A DNA stretch of 64,000 nucleotides from Mycolicibacterium lutetiense. GTDB taxonomy: Bacteria > Actinomycetota > Actinomycetes > Mycobacteriales > Mycobacteriaceae. Positions 26,395 through 35,900 of the stretch are shown here, in pieces (the first letter of the stretch is position 1; each line of letters starts with the position of its first letter). Position numbers and translations under genes: made by a program. The stretch is from contig NZ_JAGIOP010000002.1 of NCBI RefSeq assembly GCF_017876775.1, forward strand, positions 1,550,001-1,614,000, in the 5' to 3' direction. The notes beneath the pieces are model-generated. The model was not told the origin of the DNA and made no database searches. It saw only the letters and a list, made by a program, of their open reading frames with translations.

Positions 26395-26461
26395 CCTCCT
26401 TGCCGACTGTGCATCCAGTGGTACTCCACGGGTATGACACTTTTGCTCGTCGGCAAGGAGG
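26395..26461. repeat. 13-base inverted repeat covering the integrase ribosome site
   Basis: CCTCCTTGCCGAC (26395-26407) and GTCGGCAAGGAGG (26449-26461) pair perfectly. In minus-strand RNA the 3' arm carries the integrase Shine-Dalgarno. An inner GTGG-TACT-CCAC hairpin sits in the loop. It may sequester the ribosome site in transcripts reading through from ssrA, or serve as recombinase arm sites. Confidence 0.75.
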
Positions 26462-26490
26462 TCTCAGATATGAAGTTGTCTGTACTCCAT

Positions 26491-26500
26491 TCGTGGAGCT
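26491..26500. other. Attachment core at the ssrA 3' end
   Basis: TCGTGGAGCT, including the discriminator base and acceptor-stem end of tmRNA on the minus strand, is repeated exactly at 8967-8976 and in part at 13203-13209. The tmRNA gene stays intact across the junction. Confidence 0.75.
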
Positions 26501-26862
26501 GCCGGGAATTGAACCCGGGTCCTACGGCATGTCCTCGAGGCTTCTCCGTGCGCAGTTCGCTATGTCTCTACTTGGATCTCCTGCTCACGCGAACAAGTCA
26601 GGATGACGATCCCAGTCACTGTTTGATGTCCCCGTACATCCCGTGACCGGACGTATGGGTTTGTCCCTCTAGCTGATGCCAGGGTCCGGGCCGAGGGCGC
26701 TCCCGGTCTGACAGACACGCAGTCGCTACTTAGGCAGCGAGGGCGTAGTCGCGCTGATTGGAATCGGCGCTTAATTGGTTGCAACGACGCTTACGGTGGT
26801 CTCTTGCCTGCACCGGCACGCTTCCCTTGATTTGATGCGCGAAGTCGAATCCGATCAGCCCC
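26494..26862 (-). ncRNA. ssrA: Transfer-messenger RNA
   Basis: A 369-base tmRNA that rescues stalled ribosomes with SmpB. The 5' end GGGGCTG (26862 down) pairs with the 3' CAGCTCC (26501-26495) to form the acceptor stem. The T-arm GGTTCAATTCCCGG is intact. The tag frame (26768-26730) reads ADSNQRDYALAA then TAA, close to the mycobacterial tag. The bases after the discriminator are CGA, so the terminal CCA must be added enzymatically. The gene lies directly downstream of smpB. Confidence 0.95.
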
Positions 26863-26870
26863 TCGCATCC

Positions 26871-26901
26871 CTGCCGACTTTCGGCAGGACGATCAATGGT
26901 A
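26871..26901 (-). promoter_or_regulatory. Candidate ssrA promoter -10 and 5' hairpin
   Basis: TACCAT (26901-26896 on the minus strand) fits a TANNNT -10 box. Just downstream is a perfect 7-base hairpin, CTGCCGA-AAG-TCGGCAG, ending 8 bases before the mature tmRNA 5' end. It may mark the precursor 5' end processed away. No clear -35 is visible. Confidence 0.35.
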
Positions 26902-26966
26902 CGTCACAGCCAACGGCGAACGCCAAGTGATTATTCCGAGCCGTTCTTCGTGTCGCTCGCGGCGCT

Positions 26967-27458
26967 TCAGGACATGCCCTTGGAGCGGCGGCCGAGCTCG
27001 CGAGTGATCTCCCGGTCGGCATCGCGCTTGGCCAGGTCGTGGCGCTTGTCGTGGGCCTGCTTGCCGCGGGCCAGCGCCAGCTCGACCTTGACCCTGCCGT
27101 CGGAGAAGTACATCGACAGCGGCACCAGGGTCAGGTTGCCATCGCGGATCTTGCCGATCAGGTTGTCGATCTCCCTACGATGCATCAGCAGCTTGCGGTT
27201 GCGCCGCGGCGCGTGGTTGGTCCAAGTGCCGTGGTGATACTCCGCGATGTGCACGTTGCGCAGCCAGATCTCGCCGTCGTCGACGGTGGCGAACGCGTCG
27301 GCCAACGAGGCCTGCCCTTCACGCAGGCTCTTGACCTCGGTACCCATCAGCGCGATCCCCGCCTCATAGGTATCGAGGATCGTGTAGTTGTGCCGCGCCT
27401 TGCGATTGCTGGCCACAATCTGCTTGTTGCCGGCAGGGCTGGATTTCTTCGTCGCCAC
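26967..27458 (-). CDS. smpB: SsrA-binding protein SmpB
   Basis: 163 residues, a full-length SmpB that binds tmRNA and delivers it to stalled ribosomes. Family landmarks are [27 protein letters not shown] and [10 protein letters not shown], with a basic C-terminal tail ([16 protein letters not shown]) that occupies the empty mRNA channel. The GTG start at 27458 lies 10 bases after ftsX, so smpB is cotranscribed with ftsE-ftsX, and ssrA follows 104 bases further. Confidence 0.97.
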   Translation of the reverse strand: MATKKSSPAGNKQIVASNRKARHNYTILDTYEAGIALMGTEVKSLREGQASLADAFATVDDGEIWLRNVHIAEYHHGTWTNHAPRRNRKLLMHRREIDNLIGKIRDGNLTLVPLSMYFSDGRVKVELALARGKQAHDKRHDLAKRDADREITRELGRRSKGMS

Positions 27459-27468
27459 TAGGCCACAA

Positions 27469-28365
27469 CTACCTTCGTATGTAGAGCCGCAGCGTCACGT
27501 AGGCGGTAACGCCGGACATCGCCAGACCGAGGAACAGCATCCACGGTGCGCTGAAGTAGAGCACGTCAGCGTAGTCGACTCTGGCAATCAAATTCGACTG
27601 ATAAAACTGGTCGAGCGCCTTCTCCAGGAACACCGCTCGCACCACGATCAGCCCGACGATCGCGATCACCACGCCGATCAGGGCCGCGATCATCGCTTCC
27701 ACGAGGAACGGCAGCTGGGTATACCAGCGGGTCGCACCGACCAGACGCATGATGCCGATCTCGGTGCGCCGCGTGTACGCGGCCACCTGGACCATGTTGG
27801 CGATCAGGAGCACCGCGCCGATCGCCTGCACCAGCGCCACCGCGAACGCGACGCTACTGAGGCCGTCGAGCACGGCGAACAACCGGTCGATCAGATCCTT
27901 CTGGTTGAGCACATTGAGCACCCCGGGCTGGCCCTGCATCGCCTTGTCGAACGCCTCGTGCTGCTCGGGGTCGTTGAGCTTGACGATGAACGACGCCGGG
28001 AACGCGTCCTTGCCCGCGACATCCTTGTACTGGGGGAACTTCTTGATCGCGTCCTCGTAGGCCTGGTCGCGGTTGAGGAAGCTCAGCGAACGCACGTCGT
28101 CGCGGTCGTCGATCAGGCGGTACAGCGCCTTGCACGCATCGCCGTCGCAGTTGGGGTCGTTGGCCGAGATGTCGTCGGTCAGGAACACCTGGCTCTCGAC
28201 CCGGTCCAGGTAGATGTCGCGGGACTGGTCGGCCAGCCGGATCACCAGCAGGCCACCACCGAACAGCCCGATGGAGATGGCGGTGGTCAGGATCATCGCC
28301 ACCGTCATCGTGACGTTGCGACGAAGCCCGGTCAGAACTTCATTGACAAGAAATCCGAAGCGCAC
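27469..28365 (-). CDS. ftsX: Cell-division protein FtsX (permease-like)
   Basis: 298 residues. Membrane partner of FtsE that transmits a signal to periplasmic peptidoglycan hydrolases during septation. One N-terminal helix follows a short cytoplasmic stretch. A large extracellular loop (about 50-165) comes next, with a Cys pair in [15 protein letters not shown], then three C-terminal helices including the conserved [15 protein letters not shown]. The GTG start directly follows the ftsE stop with no gap. Confidence 0.96.
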   Translation of the reverse strand: MRFGFLVNEVLTGLRRNVTMTVAMILTTAISIGLFGGGLLVIRLADQSRDIYLDRVESQVFLTDDISANDPNCDGDACKALYRLIDDRDDVRSLSFLNRDQAYEDAIKKFPQYKDVAGKDAFPASFIVKLNDPEQHEAFDKAMQGQPGVLNVLNQKDLIDRLFAVLDGLSSVAFAVALVQAIGAVLLIANMVQVAAYTRRTEIGIMRLVGATRWYTQLPFLVEAMIAALIGVVIAIVGLIVVRAVFLEKALDQFYQSNLIARVDYADVLYFSAPWMLFLGLAMSGVTAYVTLRLYIRR

Positions 28366-29055
28366 TTAGCGATCCATTCCGTAGACGCCGCGCTGCTCAT
28401 CACGGATCAGCCGGCCGAGTTCGAGTTCGACGACCCGCTGGCGCATGGAGTCGACGATGTGATGGTCGTGGGTGGCCATCAGCACCGTGGTTCCGGTGCG
28501 GTTGATCCGTTCCAGCAGATCCATGATGTCCTTGCTGGTCTCGGGATCCAGGTTTCCGGTGGGCTCGTCGGCGATCAGGACCAATGGGCGGTTGACGAAG
28601 GCCCGCGCGATGGCGACGCGCTGCTGCTCACCACCGGACAGTTCGCTCGGCAACCGGTTGGCCTTGCCGGACAGGCCGACCATCTCCAACACGTCCGGGA
28701 CCACCCGGTTGATCACCTCGCCGCGCTTGCCGATCACCTCGAGCGCGAACGCCACGTTCTCGAACACGGTCTTCTGCTGCAACAGCCGGAAGTCCTGGAA
28801 CACGCAGCCGATGACCTGCCGCAGGCTCGGGACATGACGGCCGGCGAGTTTGTTGACGTGAAACTTGGACACCTGGATGTCACCGGTGGTGGGCGTCTCG
28901 GCTGCCAGCAGCAGCCGCATGAACGTCGACTTGCCCGAACCCGACGGGCCGATCAGGAAGACGAACTCACCCTTGTCGATTTTCAACGAGACGTCGTCGA
29001 GCGCTGGACGCGCCGAAGACTTGTAGTGCTTCGTCACGTGGTCGAGGGTGATCAT
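28366..29055 (-). CDS. ftsE: Cell-division ATP-binding protein FtsE
   Basis: 229 residues, a single ABC ATPase domain working with FtsX at the divisome. Walker A is GPSGSGKST, the signature is [14 protein letters not shown] and Walker B is [14 protein letters not shown], with the H-loop [13 protein letters not shown] at 29055 gives the family length beginning [12 protein letters not shown]; a GTG one codon upstream is possible. Confidence 0.97.
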   Translation of the reverse strand: MITLDHVTKHYKSSARPALDDVSLKIDKGEFVFLIGPSGSGKSTFMRLLLAAETPTTGDIQVSKFHVNKLAGRHVPSLRQVIGCVFQDFRLLQQKTVFENVAFALEVIGKRGEVINRVVPDVLEMVGLSGKANRLPSELSGGEQQRVAIARAFVNRPLVLIADEPTGNLDPETSKDIMDLLERINRTGTTVLMATHDHHIVDSMRQRVVELELGRLIRDEQRGVYGMDR

Positions 29056-29095
29056 CACGGCACGCCAGTGTAGCGGGGCCAAAGCATCCGGCTGG

Positions 29096-29638
29096 TCAGG
29101 CTATCGCGGCAATGTCCGGGGCTGCCGGCTCTTGGCCCGGTTGGCGCTCCTCGACCGGCGGGTTCGGGGCTGCGCCTGGGAGCACCGGCAACGTGATCGG
29201 CGGGATCAACCCGGGACCGTCCGGATCGATCACTGTCGTCCGCGGAGCGCCCGGCGGCGGCGTGGTGGGACTCGTCGGCGCACCGGGGGTGGCGGTCTCG
29301 GTGGTCTCCGGCGTCTCGGTGGGCGTCTCGGTCGGCGTGGTGGTCGTCGGGATCGTGGTCTCGGTCGTCTCCGGCGTCACGGTCGGTGTCGTGGTGCGGG
29401 GCGCCTGCACCTTGGTGCGCGGCACCCAGGTGTAGTCGGGATCGGGCACGAACCCGGGCGGCACCACCTGGGTGTCAGGCGACTGCGGCACGGCCTGCGT
29501 AGGCCGGTACTCCTGTTGCACCCACGACAGCGCGATGAACACCACGATCAGGACCACTGTCGACGTGCGAAGCCGACCCACCCGGCTGTGCCAGAGCTTG
29601 GTCGCACCCTCGGTCAGCCGGGTGAAGTCGATCCTCAC
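29096..29638 (-). CDS. Membrane-anchored Thr/Pro-rich protein
   Basis: 180 residues. A short cytoplasmic N-terminus, one membrane helix (about 25-42, [15 protein letters not shown]) and then a low-complexity external region rich in Thr, Pro and Glu, ending Pro-rich. The position between the MscS-type channel and ftsE matches an unnamed conserved mycobacterial gene (Rv3103c position, from memory). The GTG start overlaps the channel gene by 4 bases. Possibly a cell-envelope linker near the division machinery; function unknown. Confidence 0.8.
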   Translation of the reverse strand: MRIDFTRLTEGATKLWHSRVGRLRTSTVVLIVVFIALSWVQQEYRPTQAVPQSPDTQVVPPGFVPDPDYTWVPRTKVQAPRTTTPTVTPETTETTIPTTTTPTETPTETPETTETATPGAPTSPTTPPPGAPRTTVIDPDGPGLIPPITLPVLPGAAPNPPVEERQPGQEPAAPDIAAIA

Positions 29639-30609
29639 TTCTTCGGCTCCTGCCCCGTGACCGCCTGCGCCTCCGCGACAGTGGTCGGATGGTTGACATC
29701 TCCCGCCGCGGCGATCGACGCGTCAGACGACGTCACCACCCCGGCCCGGCGCAGGGCACGCACCACCCGCACACGTAACCGTCTGCCCACGTCGAACTGT
29801 TTGCCGGGCAGGGTGCGTGCCACCATCCGCAGATTGACGGTGTCGAGCCCGATGCTCTCGACGCCCATCAGTTGCGGCTTGTCGAGCAGCAGCTTGGACA
29901 GCTCGCCGTCTTCGGCCGCCTGCTCGGCGACGTCGTTGAGCACGTCGTTGACCACGTTGAGGTCCACGCCGACGGGCACCGGAATGTCGATGACAGCTCG
30001 CGCCCAGTCCTTCGACAGGTTCAGTGCCTTGACGATCTGCCCGTTGGGCACGGTGTACATCTCACCTTCGGATGACCGCAGCTTGGTGACCCGCAGCGTG
30101 ACGTCCTCCACCGTGCCCTCGGCTTCGTTGGCCGCTGCGATGGTCAGCCGCACGAGGTCGCCGAAGCCGTACTGCTTCTCGGTGATGATGAAGAAGCCGG
30201 CGAGCAGGTCCTGCACGATGCGCTGCGCACCGAAACCCAGCGCAGCGCCGAGCACTGCGGCCGGGGCAACCAGGGAGGCGACCGGCACCTGGAGGGCGTC
30301 GGTGACCTCGACGAGCACGATGATGAACAGCACAGCCACCGACACCCACGAGATCACGGAGGCGACCGCCTGCCGGTGCTTGGCGCTCTCCGAGCGCACC
30401 AGCTGATCGCTTTCCTGGTACTCGGCGTCGATCCGGCGCACCACCCGTTGCGCGGCCCAGTTGATGAATCGCGCCGCCAGCAGGCCGCCGATGATCAGCA
30501 GGGCGATCCGCAGCCCGGTGGTCAGAATCCACACACCGATCTCGCCGGCCCAGAAATCGTGCCAGCGGGCGGCGAGGGACATGGTCAGCAGCGTATTAGT
30601 CGTCGTCAT
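29635..30609 (-). CDS. Small-conductance mechanosensitive channel family protein (MscS)
   Basis: 324 residues. Three N-terminal membrane helices, the third pore-lining with Ala/Gly packing ([24 protein letters not shown]), then the MscS beta domain ([35 protein letters not shown]) and an alpha/beta C-terminus. It releases solutes on hypo-osmotic shock. ATG at 30609 overlaps the end of prfB by 14 bases; a second Met nine codons on is an alternative start. Confidence 0.9.
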   Translation of the reverse strand: MTTTNTLLTMSLAARWHDFWAGEIGVWILTTGLRIALLIIGGLLAARFINWAAQRVVRRIDAEYQESDQLVRSESAKHRQAVASVISWVSVAVLFIIVLVEVTDALQVPVASLVAPAAVLGAALGFGAQRIVQDLLAGFFIITEKQYGFGDLVRLTIAAANEAEGTVEDVTLRVTKLRSSEGEMYTVPNGQIVKALNLSKDWARAVIDIPVPVGVDLNVVNDVLNDVAEQAAEDGELSKLLLDKPQLMGVESIGLDTVNLRMVARTLPGKQFDVGRRLRVRVVRALRRAGVVTSSDASIAAAGDVNHPTTVAEAQAVTGQEPKK

Positions 30610-31705
30610 CTTTTCGGTTGCGCCATCTGATTCCTGCCTCCAGGAATCCGTCGATGTCCCCGTCCAGGACCGTGGTCGGGTTTCCTACTTCGTACTCGGT
30701 GCGCAGATCCTTCACCATCTGATACGGGTGCAGCACATAGGAGCGCATCTGGTTGCCCCACGAGCTTCCGCCGTCGCCCTTGAGCGCGTCCATCTCGGCC
30801 CGCTCTTCCAAACGCTTGCGTTCCAGGAGACGTGCCTGCAGAACCCGCATCGCCGCGACCTTGTTCTGCAGCTGCGACTTCTCGTTCTGACAGGTCACCA
30901 CGATGCCGGAGGGGATGTGGGTGAGCCGGACCGCGGAGTCGGTGGTGTTCACCGACTGTCCACCAGGGCCGCTGGACCGGTACACGTCGACGCGAAGGTC
31001 GCCTTCGGGGATCTCGATGTGGTCCGTGGTCTCCACGACCGGGAGCACCTCGACGTCGGCGAAGGAGGTCTGGCGCCGGCTCTGGTTGTCGAACGGGCTG
31101 ATTCGCACCAGTCGGTGGGTGCCCTGCTCGACCGAGAGGGTCCCGTAGGCGAACGGGGCGTGCACGGCGAAGGTCGCGCTCTTGATCCCCGCCTCCTCGG
31201 CGTAGGACGTGTCGAACACCTCGACCGGATAGCCGTGCTTCTCGGCCCATCGGATGTACATCCGCATCAGCATCTCGGCCCAGTCCGCGGCGTCGACGCC
31301 ACCCGCGCCGGAGCGGATCGTGACGACGGCCTCCCGCTCGTCGTACTCCCCCGACAGCAGGGTGCGGACCTCGAGGGTCTCGATCTCTTCGCGAAGCTTG
31401 GCGAGCTCGGCATCGGCCTCGGCGAGCTCGTCTTCGCCACCCTCTTCGGCTGCCAGCTCGAACAGCACCGGCACATCCTCGACTCGCTGGCGCAGTTCCT
31501 GCACACGGCGCAGTTCACTCTGCGCATGCGAGAGGTCACTGGTGACCTTCTGGGCCCGCGACTGGTCATCCCAGAGCTTCGGATCGGAGGCCTGCTGCTC
31601 GAGCATGTCGATCCGCTGGCGCAGGCCATCGATGTCGAGCACCCGCTCCACGGTCGTCAGGGTGGTGTCGAGTGCGGCTATGGCGGCTTGGCGGTCTGGA
31701 TCCAC
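30596..31705 (-). CDS. prfB: Peptide chain release factor 2
   Basis: 369 residues. Recognises UGA and UAA stops and triggers peptide release. The RF2 tripeptide SPF is at 203-205 (VRISPFDNQ) and the catalytic GGQ at 248-250 (SGPGGQSVN). The frame is continuous from the GTG start at 31705, so the autoregulatory +1 frameshift seen in E. coli prfB is absent. It is first in a run of overlapping genes down to ssrA. Confidence 0.97.
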   Translation of the reverse strand: MDPDRQAAIAALDTTLTTVERVLDIDGLRQRIDMLEQQASDPKLWDDQSRAQKVTSDLSHAQSELRRVQELRQRVEDVPVLFELAAEEGGEDELAEADAELAKLREEIETLEVRTLLSGEYDEREAVVTIRSGAGGVDAADWAEMLMRMYIRWAEKHGYPVEVFDTSYAEEAGIKSATFAVHAPFAYGTLSVEQGTHRLVRISPFDNQSRRQTSFADVEVLPVVETTDHIEIPEGDLRVDVYRSSGPGGQSVNTTDSAVRLTHIPSGIVVTCQNEKSQLQNKVAAMRVLQARLLERKRLEERAEMDALKGDGGSSWGNQMRSYVLHPYQMVKDLRTEYEVGNPTTVLDGDIDGFLEAGIRWRNRKDDDD

Positions 31706-31855
31706 GAATGTTCAGGGTACCCGGCGGCATTTCGGCGGCAGTTCTCTCCGACTCGCGGCAGCGCAGACGATCTGTGTTTAAAGTCGGGTGGTACTCGGCC
31801 CAGCACGTCACCGGCCGGGTCTGTGATGGTTTTCCGCTCGTTAAGAAGGCAGGGT

Positions 31856-33226
31856 ATGCGCCCATATCACGTAGCGATCGTCGGCTCCGGCCCCTCGGGA
31901 TTCTTTGCTGCCGCATCGTTGCTGAAGTTCGCCGATCTCCCCGACTCCGATCGCGACGTGCGCGTCGACATGCTCGAGATGCTGCCTACCCCGTGGGGGC
32001 TGGTGCGCTCGGGGGTGGCGCCCGACCATCCGAAGATCAAGTCGATCAGCGCGCAGTTCGACAAGACCGCGGCCGACCCCCGGTTCCGGTTCTTCGGCAA
32101 CATCAAGGTCGGCGAGCACATCACGCCGGCCGAGCTGGCGCAACGCTACGACGCGGTGGTCTATGCCATCGGTGCACAGTCCGACCGGGCGCTGCACATC
32201 CCCGGGGAAGAGTTGCCCGGCAGTGTGGCCGCGGTGGATTTCGTCGGCTGGTACAACGCCCATCCGCATTTCGACGGGATGGCACCCAATCTGGCGGGCG
32301 GACGGGCAGTGGTGGTCGGTAACGGCAACGTCGCCCTGGACGTGGCCCGCATCCTGGTCAGCGACCCACAAGCCCTGGCCAACACCGACATCGCCGAACA
32401 CGCGCTGGCCTCACTGGACACCCGCGGAGTGGAAGAGGTGGTCGTGATCGGACGCCGCGGCCCGTTGCAGGCGACGTTCACGACGCTGGAACTGCGCGAA
32501 CTGGGCGACATGGAGGGACTGGGAGACGTCGACGTCATCCTCGACCCGGCCGATTTCGCGGGTATCACCGACGAAGACCTCGAAGCCGCCGGCAAGACCG
32601 TCAAACAGAACATCAGAGTGCTGCGCAAGTACGTCGACGAGCCACCTCAAGAAGCCAAGCGGCGCATCGTGTTCCGCTTCTGCACCTCCCCCATCGAATT
32701 GCGCGGTGAGGATCGGGTCGAGTCGATTGTGCTGGGCCGCAACGAGCTTGTCCGCGATCAGGACGGACGCATGGTGGCCAAGGACACCGGGGAGCGCGAG
32801 GAGCTGCCCGTCCAGCTGGTGGTGCGGGCGGTCGGCTACCGCGGCGTACCCACCCCGGGTCTGCCGTTCGACGAACGCTCCGGCACGATCCCGCACACCG
32901 ACGGGCGTATCGACGGCAGCCGCAACGAATACGTGGTGGGCTGGATCAAGCGGGGACCGTCCGGTGTGATCGGCAGCAACAAGAAAGACTCGCAGGACAC
33001 CGTCGATACCCTGCTCGGCGATCTTCGGGCCGACGAAATCGACGAGCGAGGCCCCGAGTACGGCCACGAACTGGCCGAGTGGCTGTTGAATCAGCAGCCC
33101 GCCCTCGTCACCGATGCACACTGGCAGCTGATCGACGCGCACGAGCGGGCCGCCGGCGAGTCAGTCGGCCGGCCCCGCGTCAAGCTGGCGAGCGTGGCCG
33201 AACTGCTCCGGATCGCCCACGCCTGA
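31856..33226 (+). CDS. fprA: NADPH-ferredoxin reductase FprA
   Basis: 456 residues, FAD- and NADP-binding reductase of the adrenodoxin-reductase type that passes electrons from NADPH to ferredoxins. The FAD Rossmann motif is VAIVGSGPSGFFAA at the N-terminus; the NADP motif is VVVGNGNVALDVARIL, and the GWIKRGPSGVIG block near the C-terminus is characteristic. The ATG at 31856 has AAGGCAGGG upstream, and the length fits the mycobacterial family. It diverges from prfB and ends base-to-base with the next convergent gene. Confidence 0.96.
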   Translation: MRPYHVAIVGSGPSGFFAAASLLKFADLPDSDRDVRVDMLEMLPTPWGLVRSGVAPDHPKIKSISAQFDKTAADPRFRFFGNIKVGEHITPAELAQRYDAVVYAIGAQSDRALHIPGEELPGSVAAVDFVGWYNAHPHFDGMAPNLAGGRAVVVGNGNVALDVARILVSDPQALANTDIAEHALASLDTRGVEEVVVIGRRGPLQATFTTLELRELGDMEGLGDVDVILDPADFAGITDEDLEAAGKTVKQNIRVLRKYVDEPPQEAKRRIVFRFCTSPIELRGEDRVESIVLGRNELVRDQDGRMVAKDTGEREELPVQLVVRAVGYRGVPTPGLPFDERSGTIPHTDGRIDGSRNEYVVGWIKRGPSGVIGSNKKDSQDTVDTLLGDLRADEIDERGPEYGHELAEWLLNQQPALVTDAHWQLIDAHERAAGESVGRPRVKLASVAELLRIAHA

Positions 33227-33559
33227 TCAGGCCGGCGGTGGCTCCGCGGGCGCGAAGGCCCACTTGTCCGGATTGCCCGGTGAGTAGACAACGGGGAACA
33301 ACGCGCCCATGGCCGGCCACTCGTTCACGTCGACGGCCATCCGCTGGTATACGACGTGCTCGCTGACCGTCGGCCCGGTGATGACGCCGGTGATCGTGAC
33401 GTACTGCTCCCCGGGGACGTCCGGGCGCGGGCTCACCCCGGTCACCAGCAACGTGCCGTGCGCCAACTCACCGCGAATTCCGCGGCGCCGCATGATTCGT
33501 GGCGCCAATAACAGCACCAGCGCACCCACAAGCAACAGAAGTATGCCGATTTCCCACAC
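33227..33559 (-). CDS. Small membrane-anchored protein, unknown
   Basis: About 110 residues from a GTG at 33559: an N-terminal helix ([17 protein letters not shown]), a basic patch (RIMRRRGIR), then a beta-rich domain of about 80 residues ([21 protein letters not shown]) ending Pro-rich. Family not recognised. The start is only 23 bases from the divergent hisN start, so one or both transcripts may be leaderless. Confidence 0.65.
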   Translation of the reverse strand: MWEIGILLLLVGALVLLLAPRIMRRRGIRGELAHGTLLVTGVSPRPDVPGEQYVTITGVITGPTVSEHVVYQRMAVDVNEWPAMGALFPVVYSPGNPDKWAFAPAEPPPA

Positions 33560-33582
33560 CAGGCCATGGTAGGACTGCACGC

Positions 33583-34365
33583 ATGGGTAGCACCGCAGAA
33601 GACATGGCATTGGCCCTCGAATTGGCCGATCAGGCCGACGCACTGACCATGGATCGCTTCGGCGCGCTCGATCTGCACATCGAGACCAAACCCGACCTGA
33701 CGCCGGTCACCGATGCCGACCGCGGAGCCGAGGCAGCGTTGCGCACCGCGCTGGCCGCAGCCCGCCCGGACGACACGGTGTTCGGTGAAGAATTCGGTGG
33801 GACAACGACATTGGCCGGCCGCCAATGGGTGATCGATCCGATCGACGGGACCAAGAACTTCGTCCGTGGCGTCCCGGTGTGGTGCACCTTGATCGCGTTG
33901 CTCGAAGACGGCGTCCCGACCGTCGGCGTGGTGAGTGCACCGGCACTGGCCCGCCGGTGGTGGGCCGGGCTGGGTCAGGGCGCATTCGGCTCCTTCGCCG
34001 GGGCGACCCGCAAGCTGTCGGTGTCCGGGGTCACCGACCTCGCGTCGGCAAGCCTGTCGTACTCGGACCTGACCACCGGGTGGGAACACCGCCGGGACAG
34101 CTTCGTGGCGTTGACCGATGCGGTGTGGCGGGTGCGCGCCTACGGTGACTTCTGGTCGTACTGCATGGTCGCCGAGGGTGCGGTGGACATCGCCTGCGAA
34201 CCCGAGGTGAAGCTGTGGGACATCGCTCCGCTCGACATCCTCATCCGCGAGGCCGGCGGCACGTTCAGCAGCATCGACGGCGCCCCGGGACCACACGGGG
34301 GTAGCGCCCTGGCCACCAACGGATCACTGCACAAGGCGGTGCTGGACAGGCTTTCGGCGGGCTGA
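33583..34365 (+). CDS. hisN: Histidinol-phosphatase / inositol-monophosphatase family (HisN)
   Basis: 260 residues, Mg-dependent phosphatase fold. The metal motifs are [15 protein letters not shown] (about 85-92) and [15 protein letters not shown]. In mycobacteria the orthologue in this position (before fadE24) is assigned to histidinol-phosphate hydrolysis in histidine synthesis; inositol phosphate is the family alternative. ATG at 33583 gives the family length; the upstream in-frame extension is unlikely. Confidence 0.87.
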   Translation: MGSTAEDMALALELADQADALTMDRFGALDLHIETKPDLTPVTDADRGAEAALRTALAAARPDDTVFGEEFGGTTTLAGRQWVIDPIDGTKNFVRGVPVWCTLIALLEDGVPTVGVVSAPALARRWWAGLGQGAFGSFAGATRKLSVSGVTDLASASLSYSDLTTGWEHRRDSFVALTDAVWRVRAYGDFWSYCMVAEGAVDIACEPEVKLWDIAPLDILIREAGGTFSSIDGAPGPHGGSALATNGSLHKAVLDRLSAG

Positions 34366-34406
34366 TCTCGCCGGCGGTGCTGTGAAGTTGGTAACAGCCG
34401 CCGTAC

Positions 34407-34422
34407 CTTACTCCGGAGTAAG
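34407..34422. promoter_or_regulatory. 16-base perfect palindrome upstream of fadE24
   Basis: CTTACTCCGGAGTAAG is a perfect palindrome 43 bases before the fadE24 start. The overlapping TAAGAT could be a -10 box. Probably an operator for a TetR-type lipid-metabolism regulator acting on fadE24-fadE23. Confidence 0.55.
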
Positions 34423-34464
34423 ATACGGTCAGATGCGTCGCCACGACCAGCAGAGGCAGCCGAC

Positions 34465-35862
34465 ATGACCAACACCCTGCCGTCCAAGCACGGCACCCCC
34501 TCCCGTCCCTCCAGCTCCGGCCAGCAAAGCGCGGTCGGACTGCACAAACACAAGCGGACCGCGACCGACATCGGGTTGGCGCTGATCACGCCCCTCGTCG
34601 GCCAGGAATTCCTGGACCGCTACGGCCTGCGCGATCCGCTCAACCGCGGTCTGAAATACGGTGTCCAGCACGCATTTTCGACCCTCGGCGCGGCCACCCG
34701 GCAATTCCAGAAGGTCCAGGGCCTGGGCAAGGCTCCGACCCGACTGAAGGCCAGCGGGGCCGACTATTTCGACCTGACCCCCGACGAAGACCAGCAGATG
34801 ATCGTCGAGACGGTCCGGGAGTTCTCCGCCGAGATCCTGCGACCGGCCGCGCATGACGCCGACGAAGCCGCGGCCTACCCCGCGGATCTGATCGCCAAGG
34901 CCGCCGAACTGGGCATCACCGCCGTCAACGTGCCCGAAGACTTCGACGGCATCGCCGAGCACCGCAGCACCGTCACCAATGCGCTCGTCGCCGAGGCGTT
35001 GGCCTACGGCGACATGGGCCTGGCACTGCCGATCCTGGCACCCGGCGGCGTCGCCTCGGCACTGACCCACTGGGGCAGCGCCGACCAGCAGGCGACCTAC
35101 CTCAAGGACTTCGCCGGCGACAACGTGCCGCAGGCCTGCGTGGCGATCGCCGAACCGCATGCCTTGTTCGACCCCACCGCGCTCAAGACCACCGCGGTAC
35201 GCACCCCGAGCGGCTACCGCCTGTCCGGGGTCAAGTCGCTGGTGCCGGCCGCCGCCGATGCCGAATTGTTCATCGTGGCAGCACAATTGAACGGTAAGCC
35301 GGCGTTGTTCATCGTCGAGGCCTCATCGCCCGGGCTCACGGTCAAGGCCGATCCGAGCATGGGTATCCGTGCGGCCTCCCTCGGTCAGGTCGAACTCGAC
35401 AACGTGGCGGTGCCGCTGGGCAATCGTCTCGGTGAAGACGGCGCGTCCGATCAGGATTACTCGGAAGCCATCGCCCTGTCCCGGCTGGGCTGGGCCGCGC
35501 TGGCCGTCGGCACCTCACATGCGGTGCTCGACTACGTCATCCCCTACATCAAGGAACGTACGGCCTTCGGCGAGCCGATCGCCCACCGTCAGTCGGTGGC
35601 GTTCATGACCGCCAACATCGCCATCGAACTCGACGGCCTGCGACTGATCACCTGGCGCGGCGCCGCCCGCGCCGAGCAGGGCCTGCCGTTCGCCCGTGAG
35701 GCCGCACTCGCGCGCAAACTCGGCACCGACAAGGGCATGCAGATCGGCCTGGACGGCGTCCAACTGCTCGGCGGTCACGGTTACACCAAGGAACACCCGG
35801 TCGAGCGCTGGTACCGCGACCTGCGGGCCATCGGCGTCGCCGAAGGTGTTGTCGTTATCTAG
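34465..35862 (+). CDS. fadE24: Acyl-CoA dehydrogenase FadE24
   Basis: 465 residues. FAD-dependent acyl-CoA dehydrogenase with a ~100-residue N-terminal extension before the helical domain, as in the mycobacterial FadE24 group. The beta-domain (CVAIAEPHALFD) and the C-terminal helical domain (QIGLDGVQLLGGHGYTKEHPVERWYRD) are clear. It is followed by fadE23 with a 38-base gap, forming the conserved pair. A palindromic operator candidate precedes it. The natural substrate is not established. Confidence 0.9.
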   Translation: MTNTLPSKHGTPSRPSSSGQQSAVGLHKHKRTATDIGLALITPLVGQEFLDRYGLRDPLNRGLKYGVQHAFSTLGAATRQFQKVQGLGKAPTRLKASGADYFDLTPDEDQQMIVETVREFSAEILRPAAHDADEAAAYPADLIAKAAELGITAVNVPEDFDGIAEHRSTVTNALVAEALAYGDMGLALPILAPGGVASALTHWGSADQQATYLKDFAGDNVPQACVAIAEPHALFDPTALKTTAVRTPSGYRLSGVKSLVPAAADAELFIVAAQLNGKPALFIVEASSPGLTVKADPSMGIRAASLGQVELDNVAVPLGNRLGEDGASDQDYSEAIALSRLGWAALAVGTSHAVLDYVIPYIKERTAFGEPIAHRQSVAFMTANIAIELDGLRLITWRGAARAEQGLPFAREAALARKLGTDKGMQIGLDGVQLLGGHGYTKEHPVERWYRDLRAIGVAEGVVVI

Positions 35863-35900
35863 CCCGGCGCCATTCCTCTTCCTGAGCTGAAAGACTAATC

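Larger units (their letters stand above)
8970..26500. mobile_element. ssrA-integrated genomic island, probably composite
   Basis: Bounded by 10-base direct repeats TCGTGGAGCT, one of which is the 3' end of the tmRNA gene. An operon of three tyrosine recombinases abuts ssrA, and a truncated second integrase start plus att copy lies inside at 13024-13209. The likely ssrA terminator is on the far side. Cargo includes lipoproteins, a T7SS cassette, Kiwa defence and XRE-ImmA. Several cargo genes (16.6-18.1 kb) are visibly lower in GC than the core flanks. Confidence 0.8.

Noticed and set aside
27388-29073. 561-codon plus-strand open frame opposite ftsX-ftsE
   Set aside because: Composition typical of a GC-skewed shadow; the opposite strand holds unambiguous FtsX and FtsE.
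30596-31705. Programmed +1 frameshift in prfB
   Set aside because: The frame is continuous from the GTG start through SPF and GGQ, with no in-frame UGA to bypass.
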